From contig SZOR01000047.1 of assembly GCA_030263275.1 (NCBI GenBank), positions 1 to 29,297 on the forward strand: 29,297 bases of DNA, given 5' to 3'. Below are positions 16,142 to 22,909 of this stretch, in pieces; the first letter of the stretch is position 1; the number at the start of each line of letters is the position of its first letter. The stretch comes from DSNY01 sp016861185. GTDB taxonomy: Bacteria > Pseudomonadota > Gammaproteobacteria > Burkholderiales > Burkholderiaceae_F. Both the position numbers and the translations under genes were made by a program. The notes under the pieces are model-generated. The model saw only the letters and a list, made by a program, of their open reading frames with translations. It ran no database searches and was not told where the DNA came from.

Positions 16142-17123
16142 CGCCGATTTCCGCATCGGCGGGCAGCGAGCCGCCTCTTCTCAGCTCGCGCCGTTCGGCG
16201 AAGAAACGCGACAGCAGCGCGCCGCATTCGTCGGCCAGCACCCCGGCGCGGACCGTCGCGTGATGGTTGAGCTTCGCTTCGGCGAACAGATCGACCACGC
16301 TGCCGCAGGCGCCCGTTTTTGGATCGTTCGCGCCGAACACGACGCGCCGGATGCGCGCATGCTGGATCGCGCCCGCGCACATCGCGCAGGGTTCCAGCGT
16401 GACGTACAGCTCGCAGTGGCTGAGCCGGTAGTTGCCGAGCATCTCGGCGGCGGCGCGGATCGCCTGGATTTCGGCGTGCGCGGTCGGGTCGGCGTTGCCG
16501 ATCGGTTGGTTGAAACCGGTCGCGAGCACCTGCCCGTCCTTGACGATCACCGCGCCGACGGGTACCTCGCCGAGCGCCCACGCATTGTGTGCTTGGTCGA
16601 GCGCGAGCCGCATGAACATCTCGTCGTCGACGCGCGTCGCAACCACACCTTCGGTGACCTCGACCGCCTGCACGGCCTTGGCGAGCCATGCCTGCTTGCG
16701 CGCTTCGCGTTCGGCCGCGCGCGTATGGGTGGCCGACAGCACGGCCTCCGCCAGCGCGTGCGCGCTCAACTGCTCGGCGGCGCCGCGCAGCCATTCCGGC
16801 AGTGCGCCGCGCCGGTAGTCGGCGCCGTAGTCGCTGCGCCCGACGAAACCGAAGTCGACCAGCCAGCGGCGCAACTCAACGTGATCGGTATCGAGGAAAC
16901 CGCCGGCACCGGCGAGGAAGCCCTTCAGCACTTCGTTCGCCTGCGGTTCGGTCAGAAGCTGCTGCGCCGGAAAGTGCAGCGCTGCGCTCGCGAGCACCAG
17001 TTCCAGGTCGCGGCCGTCCTTCTGCGACAGGCTCGACAGATGCACGTGCTGGCGCGTGGCAAGCTGGGTCAGGCGTTCGAGCCAGCCGCCGGCGCTCAGC
17101 GCGTTCGTGGCGTTCTCGTTCAT
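16128..17123 (-). CDS. tadA: tRNA adenosine-34 deaminase TadA fused to an N-terminal DUF2087-like domain
   Basis: A 331-residue protein, about twice the usual TadA length. The C-terminal part (about 165-320) is a full tRNA deaminase: zinc and catalytic residues H216 and E218 in TAHAEI, and C246 and C249 in LEPCAMCAGA. It converts A34 to inosine in tRNA-Arg(ACG). The first 105 residues are different. LTEPQANEVLKGF followed by VELRRWLVDFGFVGRS and a YRRG ending resembles DUF2087, a small winged-helix-like domain. A charged helical linker (about 110-165) joins the two. The start MNENATN is taken as the first Met after the upstream gene; upstream in-frame sequence reads through the opposite frame of the TlpA-like gene. 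Whether the extra domain binds tRNA is unknown. Confidence 0.88.
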   Translation of the reverse strand: MNENATNALSAGGWLERLTQLATRQHVHLSSLSQKDGRDLELVLASAALHFPAQQLLTEPQANEVLKGFLAGAGGFLDTDHVELRRWLVDFGFVGRSDYGADYRRGALPEWLRGAAEQLSAHALAEAVLSATHTRAAEREARKQAWLAKAVQAVEVTEGVVATRVDDEMFMRLALDQAHNAWALGEVPVGAVIVKDGQVLATGFNQPIGNADPTAHAEIQAIRAAAEMLGNYRLSHCELYVTLEPCAMCAGAIQHARIRRVVFGANDPKTGACGSVVDLFAEAKLNHHATVRAGVLADECGALLSRFFAERRELRRGGSLPADAEIGDGTE

Positions 17124-17155
17124 GCCGCGAGTGTATCGGTCGGCGCCATGATGGT

Positions 17156-17683
17156 TCAGCGGACGGATTGCGCCCACCATAGCCGCAGTCGGATGCCCAA
17201 CTCGCTCGTGTAGCCCTGCGTCGCAGTGTGAATCACGCCTTGGCGGTCCACGAACAGCAGCGTCGGAACCGCGCCGACGCCGAGCGTGCGGGCCAGCTGC
17301 GCATCCGGGTCCAGCAGCGTCTTCCACCGATAGCCGCGCTGCGACAGGAAGCGGCCGACCTCGCCCGCGCCGCCGGATTGCATCGCGATCGTCAGCACGG
17401 GCGCCCCTCGCGCGACGGCGTCGACGTTGCCCTCGACCGTCTTGCAGATCGGGCACCATGTCGCCCAGACGTAGATCACGAACGGACGATCGCCCTGGGC
17501 GGTGCGCCACTGCATCGAGGTCATACGCGCGCCGTCGACCAGCGTGCCTTCGAGCACAGGCAGCGGACCCGAGGCGACGTCGCGGGTCAACCAGGATTGC
17601 AGACCGACAAAGGCGACTGCGAAGACCGCTGCTTCGAGCAGCCAGCGAAGCCGGCGGCGGCGCGGAGGATCGGCAAGCTGCAC
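17156..17683 (-). CDS. Membrane-anchored thioredoxin-like protein disulfide oxidoreductase (TlpA/DsbE-like)
   Basis: A 175-residue protein with one N-terminal membrane helix (WLLEAAVFAVAFVGLQSWL, about residues 13-31) behind a basic RRRRLRW, so the thioredoxin fold faces the periplasm. The redox centre is YVWATWCPICKTVEG (CPIC), and the cis-Pro loop is GVGAVPTLLFVD. It resembles ScsD/TlpA-type proteins that reduce or isomerise exported thiols. The start is GTG, inferred because the guaA TAG overlaps it (TAGTG) and the helix begins soon after. Its place between guaA and tadA has no obvious pathway logic. The family is firm; the substrate is not known. Confidence 0.88.
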   Translation of the reverse strand: MQLADPPRRRRLRWLLEAAVFAVAFVGLQSWLTRDVASGPLPVLEGTLVDGARMTSMQWRTAQGDRPFVIYVWATWCPICKTVEGNVDAVARGAPVLTIAMQSGGAGEVGRFLSQRGYRWKTLLDPDAQLARTLGVGAVPTLLFVDRQGVIHTATQGYTSELGIRLRLWWAQSVR

Positions 17684-19248
17684 TACTCCCACTCGATCGT
17701 CGCCGGCGGCTTGCCGCTGATGTCGTAGACCACGCGGTTGATACCGCGCACCTCGTTGATGATGCGGTTGGAGACGCGCGCCAGCAGGTCGTGCGGCAGG
17801 TGCGCCCAGTGCGCAGTCATGAAGTCCTGCGTCTGAACGGCGCGCAGCGCGACGACGTGCTCGTACGTGCGGCCGTCGCCCATCACGCCCACACTCCTGA
17901 CCGGCAGGAACACGGCGAACGCCTGGCTCGTCTTGTCGTACCAGCCGCTCGCGCGCAGCTCGTCGATGAAGATCGCATCGGCTCGCCGCAGCAGGTCCGC
18001 GTATTCCTTCTTCACTTCGCCGAGGATGCGCACGCCCAGCCCGGGCCCCGGGAACGGATGGCGGTAGACCATCTCGTGCGGCAGGCCGAGCGCGATCCCG
18101 AGCGCGCGCACCTCGTCCTTGAACAGCTCGCGCAGCGGCTCGAGCAGCTTCAGGTGCAGCGTTTCCGGCAGTCCGCCGACGTTGTGGTGACTCTTGATCG
18201 TCGTCGCCTTCTTCGTCTTCGCGCCGGCGGACTCGATCACGTCCGGATAGATCGTTCCCTGCGCCAGCCACTTGGCGTTCGGAAGCCGCGCCGCTTCTTC
18301 CTGGAACACGTGCACGAACTCGGCGCCGATGATCTTGCGTTTGGCCTCGGGGTCGGACACGCCGGCGAGCTTCGCCATGAAGCGCTCGGTCGCATCGACG
18401 CGGATCAGGTGCAGCCCCATGTGGCGGTCGAACGTGTCCATCACCTGTTCGGCCTCGTTCAGGCGCAGCAGCCCGGTATCGACAAACACGCAGGTCAGTT
18501 GCCGGCCGATCGCCTTGTGGATCAGCGCAGCGGCAACCGACGAATCCACACCGCCAGAGAGCCCGAGGATGACTTCCTCCTTGCCGACCTGCTCGCGGAT
18601 GCGCGCGACCGCTTCGTTCACGTAGTCCGGCATGTTCCAATCGCCGCGGCAGCCGCAGATCTCGCGCACGAAGCGCGTGAGGATCGCCTGCCCCTGCAGC
18701 GTGTGCGTGACCTCGGGATGGAACTGCACGCCGTAGAAGCGGCGCTCCTCGTCGGCGATGCCGGCGATCGGGCAGCTTTCGGTCGAGGCCATCAGCTTGA
18801 ACCCCGGCGGCAGTTCGACGACCTTGTCGCCGTGGCTCATCCAGACCTTCAGCATCCCGTGGCCCTCGGGCGTGCGGAAGTCCTCGATGCCGCCGAGCAG
18901 CTTCGTGTGCCCGCGCGCGCGCACTTCGGCGTAGCCGAACTCGCGGTGATGCCCGCCCTCGACGCGGCCGCCGAGCTGCTGCGCCATCGTCTGCATGCCG
19001 TAGCAGATGCCGAGCACCGGCACGCCGAGCTCGAACACGACGGCCGGCGCCACGTCGCTCGATTCCTCGTACGCCGACATGTGGCTGCCGGACAGGATCA
19101 CGCCCTTCGGCGCGAACGCGCGGATGAAGTCGGCGCCGACGTCGTTCGGATGGATCTCGCAGTAGACCTTCGCCTCGCGCACGCGGCGGGCGATCAACTG
19201 CGTGTACTGCGCACCGAAGTCGAGAATCAGGATTCGTTCGTGGCTCAT
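17683..19248 (-). CDS. guaA: GMP synthase (glutamine-hydrolysing)
   Basis: A 521-residue cytoplasmic enzyme that converts XMP to GMP using glutamine and ATP. The glutaminase domain starts RILILDFGAQYTQLIAR and has the nucleophile Cys82 in GICYGMQ and the His/Glu of the triad in VQFHPEVTHT. The ATP pyrophosphatase domain has the PP-loop GLSGGVDSSVAA, and the C-terminal dimerisation domain ends ATIEWE, the invariant GuaA tail. Length is normal. It begins 10 bp downstream of guaB, the standard guaBA operon, and its stop overlaps the GTG of the thioredoxin-like gene. Confidence 0.98.
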   Translation of the reverse strand: MSHERILILDFGAQYTQLIARRVREAKVYCEIHPNDVGADFIRAFAPKGVILSGSHMSAYEESSDVAPAVVFELGVPVLGICYGMQTMAQQLGGRVEGGHHREFGYAEVRARGHTKLLGGIEDFRTPEGHGMLKVWMSHGDKVVELPPGFKLMASTESCPIAGIADEERRFYGVQFHPEVTHTLQGQAILTRFVREICGCRGDWNMPDYVNEAVARIREQVGKEEVILGLSGGVDSSVAAALIHKAIGRQLTCVFVDTGLLRLNEAEQVMDTFDRHMGLHLIRVDATERFMAKLAGVSDPEAKRKIIGAEFVHVFQEEAARLPNAKWLAQGTIYPDVIESAGAKTKKATTIKSHHNVGGLPETLHLKLLEPLRELFKDEVRALGIALGLPHEMVYRHPFPGPGLGVRILGEVKKEYADLLRRADAIFIDELRASGWYDKTSQAFAVFLPVRSVGVMGDGRTYEHVVALRAVQTQDFMTAHWAHLPHDLLARVSNRIINEVRGINRVVYDISGKPPATIEWE

Positions 19249-19258
19249 GCGAGGCGCT

Positions 19259-20719
19259 CTACTCGACGCGGTAATTCGGCGCCTCTTTGGTGATCGTCAC
19301 GTCGTGCACGTGCGACTCGCGCATGCCGGCGCTGGTGATCTCGACGAACTCGGCGCGCGTGCGCATCTCGTCGATCGTCCTGCAACCGCAATAGCCCATC
19401 GCCGAGCGGATGCCGCCGGCGAGCTGGAACACGATCGTCAGCACGCTGCCTTTGTACGGCACCATGCCCTCGATGCCTTCAGGCACGAACTTGTCGACGT
19501 TGGCGTCGTTGTCCTGGAAGTAGCGCTCGGCCGAGCCTTTGCTCATCGCGCCGAGGCTGCCCATGCCGCGATAGGTCTTGTACGAGCGGCCCTGGTACAG
19601 GATCACTTCGCCCGGCGCCTCCTCGGTGCCGGCGAACATGCTGCCCATCATCACCGAGTGCGCGCCGGCGGCGAGCGCCTTCGCAATGTCGCCCGAGTAG
19701 CGGATGCCGCCGTCGGCAACGAGCGGCACGTCGGTGCCTTCGAGCGCCTTGGCGACGTTGGCGATCGCCGTGATCTGCGGCACGCCGACACCTGCGACGA
19801 TGCGGGTCGTGCAGATCGAACCGGGCCCGATACCGACCTTCACGCCGTCGGCGCCGTGTTCGACCAACGTGCGCGCCGCGTCGGCGGTCGCGATGTTGCC
19901 GCCGATCACGTCGACCTGCGGGAAGTTCTTCTTCACCCACTTGACGCGATCCAGCACGCCCTTGCTGTGACCGTGCGCGGTGTCGACTACCAGCACGTCG
20001 ACGCCGGCCCTGACCAGCAGCTCGGCGCGCTCGTCGTTTCCTTCGCCGACGCCGATCGCGGCACCGACGCGCAGCTTGCCCTGCTCGTCCTTGGCGGCCA
20101 GCGGATGTTCGACCGCCTTGGTGATGTCCTTGACGGTGATCAGCCCGCGCAACTCGAAGTTGCCGTCGACCACCAGCACGCGCTCGAGCCGGTGCTTGTG
20201 CATCAGCGCCTTGGCTTCGTCGAGGCTCGCGCCCTCGCGCACGGTCACTAGCCGCTCGCGCGGCGTCATGATCTCGCGCACCTTGGCATCCAGCCGCGTC
20301 TCGAAGCGCAGGTCGCGGTTGGTGACGATGCCGACGACGCGCTTGCCCTCGACGACCGGCAGGCCGGAGATCTTGTTCGCGCGCTGCAGTTCGATCGCCT
20401 CGCGCACCGGCAGGTCGGGCGAAATCGTGATCGGATCGCGCAGCACGCCGGCCTCGTGCCGCTTGACCTTCAACACCTCGGCGGCCTGCTGCTGCGCGCT
20501 CAGGTTCTTGTGGATGATCCCGATGCCGCCCTCCTGCGCCAGCGCGATGGCCAGGCGCGCTTCCGTCACCGTGTCCATTGCGGCGGACACGAGCGGCAGG
20601 TTCAGCGAAATGCGGCGGGAGAGTCGGGTGGCGAGCTGCGTTTCGCGCGGCAGGATGGCCGAATACGCGGGCAGCAGGAGAACGTCGTCGAAGGTGAGCG
20701 CCTTCTGTGTCAACCTCAT
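19259..20719 (-). CDS. guaB: IMP dehydrogenase
   Basis: A 486-residue enzyme that oxidises IMP to XMP with NAD+, the committed step to GMP. The N-terminal KALTFDDVLLLPAYS is classical. Two CBS domains interrupt the barrel at roughly residues 95-205. The catalytic loop is GPGSICTTR with Cys303, and the flap region includes YRGMGSLGAM. The start MRLTQKALTF is chosen; an ATG 24 codons upstream would lie before the TATAAT promoter element and encodes unconserved residues. This is the promoter-proximal gene of a five-gene minus-strand series. A perfect 10-bp inverted repeat overlaps the -35 region, so regulation there is likely. Confidence 0.98.
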   Translation of the reverse strand: MRLTQKALTFDDVLLLPAYSAILPRETQLATRLSRRISLNLPLVSAAMDTVTEARLAIALAQEGGIGIIHKNLSAQQQAAEVLKVKRHEAGVLRDPITISPDLPVREAIELQRANKISGLPVVEGKRVVGIVTNRDLRFETRLDAKVREIMTPRERLVTVREGASLDEAKALMHKHRLERVLVVDGNFELRGLITVKDITKAVEHPLAAKDEQGKLRVGAAIGVGEGNDERAELLVRAGVDVLVVDTAHGHSKGVLDRVKWVKKNFPQVDVIGGNIATADAARTLVEHGADGVKVGIGPGSICTTRIVAGVGVPQITAIANVAKALEGTDVPLVADGGIRYSGDIAKALAAGAHSVMMGSMFAGTEEAPGEVILYQGRSYKTYRGMGSLGAMSKGSAERYFQDNDANVDKFVPEGIEGMVPYKGSVLTIVFQLAGGIRSAMGYCGCRTIDEMRTRAEFVEITSAGMRESHVHDVTITKEAPNYRVE

Positions 20720-20744
20720 GGGGATCCTCGAGACGCAAAAGCGG

Positions 20745-20750
20745 ATTATA
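20745..20750 (-). promoter_or_regulatory. -10 element of the guaB promoter
   Basis: A perfect TATAAT on the minus strand, about 26 bp before the guaB ATG. The -35 position (TGGGCG at 20773-20768) is poor and lies within an inverted repeat. This suggests a promoter that depends on, or is blocked by, a bound regulator. Confidence 0.6.
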
Positions 20751-20762
20751 CGGAGCCTTGCC

Positions 20763-20789
20763 GGAAACGCCCATGTGGCGGGCGTTTCC
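20763..20789. repeat. Perfect 10-bp inverted repeat upstream of guaB
   Basis: GGAAACGCCC (20763-20772), a 7-base spacer, and GGGCGTTTCC (20780-20789). It lies between the divergent guaB and DUF4124-gene promoters and covers the guaB -35. Candidate operator. As RNA it would be a strong hairpin, but no T-tract follows on either strand and it would lie upstream of both inferred start sites. Confidence 0.6.
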
Positions 20790-20804
20790 ACGACAAATGG
20801 ACGA

Positions 20805-20832
20805 TTGCCGCCTCCCCCCGGATCAATAGAAT
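20805..20832 (+). promoter_or_regulatory. Promoter of the DUF4124 gene
   Basis: TTGCCG (20805-20810), a 16-bp spacer and TAGAAT (20827-20832), 23 bp before the ATG. GGGAG at 20846-20850 is the ribosome binding site. Confidence 0.5.
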
Positions 20833-20855
20833 CCGTTCACTTCTCGGGAGACGTC

Positions 20856-21374
20856 ATGGGTGTTCTTGCCGATCACCTCCGCCTTGCAGGCGGCCTGCTC
20901 GTGTGCCTGCTGCTCGCCGCGCCTGCCGCGGCACAGTGGGCCTGGCGCGACGAAAACGGACGTCTCGTGTTCTCGGATCGGCCGCCGCCCGCCGGCGTCA
21001 AGGCCGAAAGCATCGTCCGCCAGCCCGGCGCGCAGTCGGCCCCGCTGCCGCCGACGACCGATTCGGGCGAGGTGAAAGCCGGCGCCAAGGGCGAAACGAA
21101 GACCGGACCGAAGACGATCGCCGACCGCGAGATGGAGTTCCGCAAGCGCCAGCAGGAACGCGCCGAGGCGGAGAAGAAGCAGGCCGAGGAACAGGCGCAA
21201 GCCGCGCGCAAGGCGCAGGAGTGCGAACGCGCGCGCGGCTATTTGCGTTCGCTCGAAGAGGGCCAGCGCATCGCGCGCACCGACGCGCAGGGCAACCGCG
21301 AAGTCCTGGATGACGCGCAGCGCGCGGCGGAAATCCAGCGCATGCGCGAGGTCGTCTCGCGCAACTGTTCCTAG
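20856..21374 (+). CDS. DUF4124 domain-containing exported protein
   Basis: A 172-residue protein with a signal peptide (LAGGLLVCLLLAAPAAA, cleavage near residue 24). The short DUF4124 motif WAWRDENGRLVFSDRPPPAG follows directly; in this family that region forms a small beta fold at the start of the mature protein. A Pro/Lys-rich linker leads to a charged coiled-coil stretch (about 85-120, rich in Glu, Lys, Gln and Ala), and the tail has a Cys in QECERAR and another in the last three residues (NCS), which may pair. Function is unknown; such proteins are common in betaproteobacteria. Its TAG overlaps the rnfH stop on the other strand through a shared CTAG. Confidence 0.85.
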   Translation: MGVLADHLRLAGGLLVCLLLAAPAAAQWAWRDENGRLVFSDRPPPAGVKAESIVRQPGAQSAPLPPTTDSGEVKAGAKGETKTGPKTIADREMEFRKRQQERAEAEKKQAEEQAQAARKAQECERARGYLRSLEEGQRIARTDAQGNREVLDDAQRAAEIQRMREVVSRNCS

Positions 21375-21679
21375 CCTTTGCGGCGACGCCGGATCTCGGC
21401 ACGGATGCGCCGCGCCTCCTTCGGATCGATCGCGAGCGGGCGGTAGACCTCGATCCGGTCGCCGTCGCGGACGGGTTCGTCCGGCTCGCGCAGATCGTTG
21501 AACACGCCCAGATCGAGCGCGGCGGGGTCGAGCCCCGGGACGCGCTGCGGCAGACCCGAGGCGACGACCGCGTCGCGCAGCGTGCTGCCCGCCGGCACCT
21601 CGACGCCGACGACCCATTGACGGTCGCGCCCGCAGTACACGACGGTCGCCCGCAGCCGTACCTCAGTAGCGCGACTCAT
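21371..21679 (-). CDS. rnfH: RnfH family ubiquitin-like protein (RatB)
   Basis: A 102-residue protein of the RnfH/UPF0125 family with a beta-grasp fold. Visible features are VVYCGRDRQWVVGVEVPAGS, the LGVFNDLREPDEPVRDGDRIEVYRPL core shortened here by family variation, and the tail IDPKEARRIRAEIRRRR. In E. coli the homologue RatB/PasI is encoded with RatA. Its role is unclear. The start overlaps the end of ratA by 17 bases, indicating coupling. The C-terminus is strongly basic. It converges with the DUF4124 gene, sharing the palindromic CTAG as stop codon on both strands. Confidence 0.9.
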   Translation of the reverse strand: MSRATEVRLRATVVYCGRDRQWVVGVEVPAGSTLRDAVVASGLPQRVPGLDPAALDLGVFNDLREPDEPVRDGDRIEVYRPLAIDPKEARRIRAEIRRRRKG

Positions 21680-22103
21680 ACAGAGCCTCGGCGCGGCGCG
21701 TGAAGGAGTCGATCAGCGAACCCGCGATCGTCTCGAACACCGGCGCGACCGCCCGCCCCAGCAGCCCGCTTTCGAACTGATAGTGCAGGTTCAGGTGGAC
21801 CTTGCAGGCGTCGTCGCGAAGCTGTACGAAGCTCCACTCGCCGTGCAGGCGGCGGAACGGGCCGTCGACGAGCTGCATGCGGATCAGCGAGGGCCGGACG
21901 TGCTCGTTGCGGGTCGTGAAGCGGCTGCGCACGCCGCGATAGTGGATCTCGACGGTCGCCTCGACGCGGCCGTCGGGCAGCGGATGCTCGCGGCTCGACG
22001 CGCACCACGGAAGGAAGCGCGGATACTCCTTGACTGCCGCCACCAGGCCGAACATCTGCTCCGCGGTGTACGGCACGAAGACGGACTTCTCGACGCGGTG
22101 CAT
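21663..22103 (-). CDS. ratA: RatA/COQ10-type START-domain protein
   Basis: A 146-residue SRPBCC (START-like) protein. The sequence MHRVEKSVFVPYTAEQMFGLV, then EYPRFLPWCASSRE and a C-terminal IAGSLIDSFTRRAEALY, is typical of RatA/PasT. E. coli RatA was reported to block ribosomal subunit joining. Homologues including mitochondrial COQ10 bind ubiquinone, so a respiratory role is equally possible and I do not call it a toxin on sequence alone. It is transcribed divergently from smpB with rnfH behind it, exactly the conserved proteobacterial arrangement. The start ATG coincides with one arm of a 9-bp inverted repeat that brackets the divergent promoters. Confidence 0.92.
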   Translation of the reverse strand: MHRVEKSVFVPYTAEQMFGLVAAVKEYPRFLPWCASSREHPLPDGRVEATVEIHYRGVRSRFTTRNEHVRPSLIRMQLVDGPFRRLHGEWSFVQLRDDACKVHLNLHYQFESGLLGRAVAPVFETIAGSLIDSFTRRAEALYESRY

Positions 22104-22148
22104 GCGGATGCGATTGCTAAGATGGGTTGATTCTAAGAGGCATCCGCA
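22103..22148. repeat. Inverted repeat bracketing the ratA/smpB divergent promoter region
   Basis: TGCGGATGC (22103-22111) and GCATCCGCA (22140-22148), a perfect 9-bp pair separated by 28 bp. The AT-rich interval contains TAAGAT at 22118-22123 (possible smpB -10) and TAGAAT on the minus strand at 22135-22130 (possible ratA -10). The symmetric layout could be a regulator site that loops or covers both promoters. Confidence 0.45.
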
Positions 22149-22166
22149 AGACGAGGCCCGGCGTCC

Positions 22167-22616
22167 ATGTCGATCGTCCAGAACAAGAAGGCGTTTCACG
22201 ACTACACGATCGAGGAGCGCTTCGAAGCGGGGCTCGCGCTCGAAGGCTGGGAGGTCAAGGCGATCCGCGCCGGTCAGGTGCATCTGAAGGAGGCGTACGT
22301 GATCGTGCGCGGCGCCGAACTGTTTCTGCTGAACGCGCACATCACGCCGCTGAAGACCGCGTCGACGCACGTGACGCCGGACCCGACGCGCACCCGCAAG
22401 CTTCTGCTCAACGCGGCCGAAATCCGCAAGCTGATCGGCAAGGTCGAGCGCGCCGGCTACTCGCTCGTGCCGCTCGACCTGCACTACAGCAAGGGCCGCA
22501 TCAAGCTCGACTTCGGCTTGGCCAAGGGCAAGCGGCAGTTCGAAAAGAGGGCCGACGAGGCGGAAAAGGCTTGGAAGCGCGAGCAGCAGCGGTTGCTCAA
22601 GCAGCGCGTGCGCTGA
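22167..22616 (+). CDS. smpB: SsrA-binding protein SmpB
   Basis: A 149-residue small protein that binds tmRNA and brings it to stalled ribosomes for trans-translation. The sequence IVQNKKAFHDYTIEERFEAG, GWEVKAIRAGQVHLKEAYV, FLLNAHITPL and the basic tail KGKRQFEKRADEAEKAWKRE cover the OB-fold and the helical tail that enters the decoding site. Length is normal. The tail keeps the conserved KGK and DKR/EKR-like residues. The start is the first Met, giving the standard N-terminus. It is divergent from ratA; no tmRNA gene is visible in this window. Confidence 0.97.
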   Translation: MSIVQNKKAFHDYTIEERFEAGLALEGWEVKAIRAGQVHLKEAYVIVRGAELFLLNAHITPLKTASTHVTPDPTRTRKLLLNAAEIRKLIGKVERAGYSLVPLDLHYSKGRIKLDFGLAKGKRQFEKRADEAEKAWKREQQRLLKQRVR

Positions 22617-22626
22617 CGCGGTTCGT

Positions 22627-22656
22627 TTGACAACGTCGCGCGCCGCCGCTTACCTT
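22627..22656 (+). promoter_or_regulatory. Strong promoter of the sensor kinase/exonuclease locus
   Basis: A perfect TTGACA (22627-22632), an 18-bp spacer and TACCTT (22651-22656). Transcription would start near 22663, leaving a leader of about 27 bases with GAGGGG as ribosome binding site for the small membrane-protein gene. Confidence 0.65.
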
Positions 22657-22663
22657 AGCGGCG
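22644..22663. repeat. Dyad centred exactly on the -10 hexamer
   Basis: CGCCGCT (22644-22650) and AGCGGCG (22657-22663) flank the TACCTT hexamer with no extra bases. It is a candidate repressor site. Read as RNA from smpB it is a 7-bp hairpin without a T-tract. Confidence 0.5.
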
Positions 22664-22689
22664 ACCGCAATCACGAGGGGACAGCGCCG

Positions 22690-22890
22690 ATGGCCGAGCC
22701 GGAGAAACGCGCACCGCGTCTGGTCGCCCTGTGCATGCTGGGCTGCCTGCTGTTCAACTACCCGATCCTGGCGCTGTTCAACGTGCCGCACGCCGTCTTC
22801 GGCATCCCCGCGCTGTACGTGTATATCTTCGTTGCCTGGGCGTTGCTGATCCTGCTGATGGCGCTGACGGTGGAACGCGGCGGCGACTAG
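22690..22890 (+). CDS. Small two-helix membrane protein
   Basis: A 66-residue protein. A short charged N-terminus (MAEPEKRAPR) is followed by two hydrophobic segments, LVALCMLGCLLFNYPILALF and ALYVYIFVAWALLILLMAL, joined by the turn NVPHAVFGIP. It resembles the small hydrophobic partners (DUF485/DUF3311-like) that accompany sodium:solute symporters, which fits the symporter-like kinase encoded 19 bp downstream. A small gene (cbrX) also precedes cbrA in Pseudomonas, but homology was not established here. GAGGGG 9 bp upstream supports the ATG. It may be an accessory subunit of the sensor's membrane domain; that is inference. Confidence 0.75.
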   Translation: MAEPEKRAPRLVALCMLGCLLFNYPILALFNVPHAVFGIPALYVYIFVAWALLILLMALTVERGGD

Positions 22891-22909
22891 CCGCGCGCCG
22901 AGGCGAACG

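Noticed and set aside
17458..19293. A 611-codon plus-strand open frame
   Set aside because: Antisense to guaA, whose catalytic motifs are complete; no domain recognised.
20720..20791. Longer guaB starting 24 codons upstream
   Set aside because: The extra residues are unconserved and the start would precede the TATAAT promoter element.
21371..22103. ratA-rnfH as a toxin-antitoxin pair
   Set aside because: RatA relatives are better supported as ubiquinone-binding START proteins and the order is a conserved housekeeping arrangement; sequence alone does not support a toxin call.
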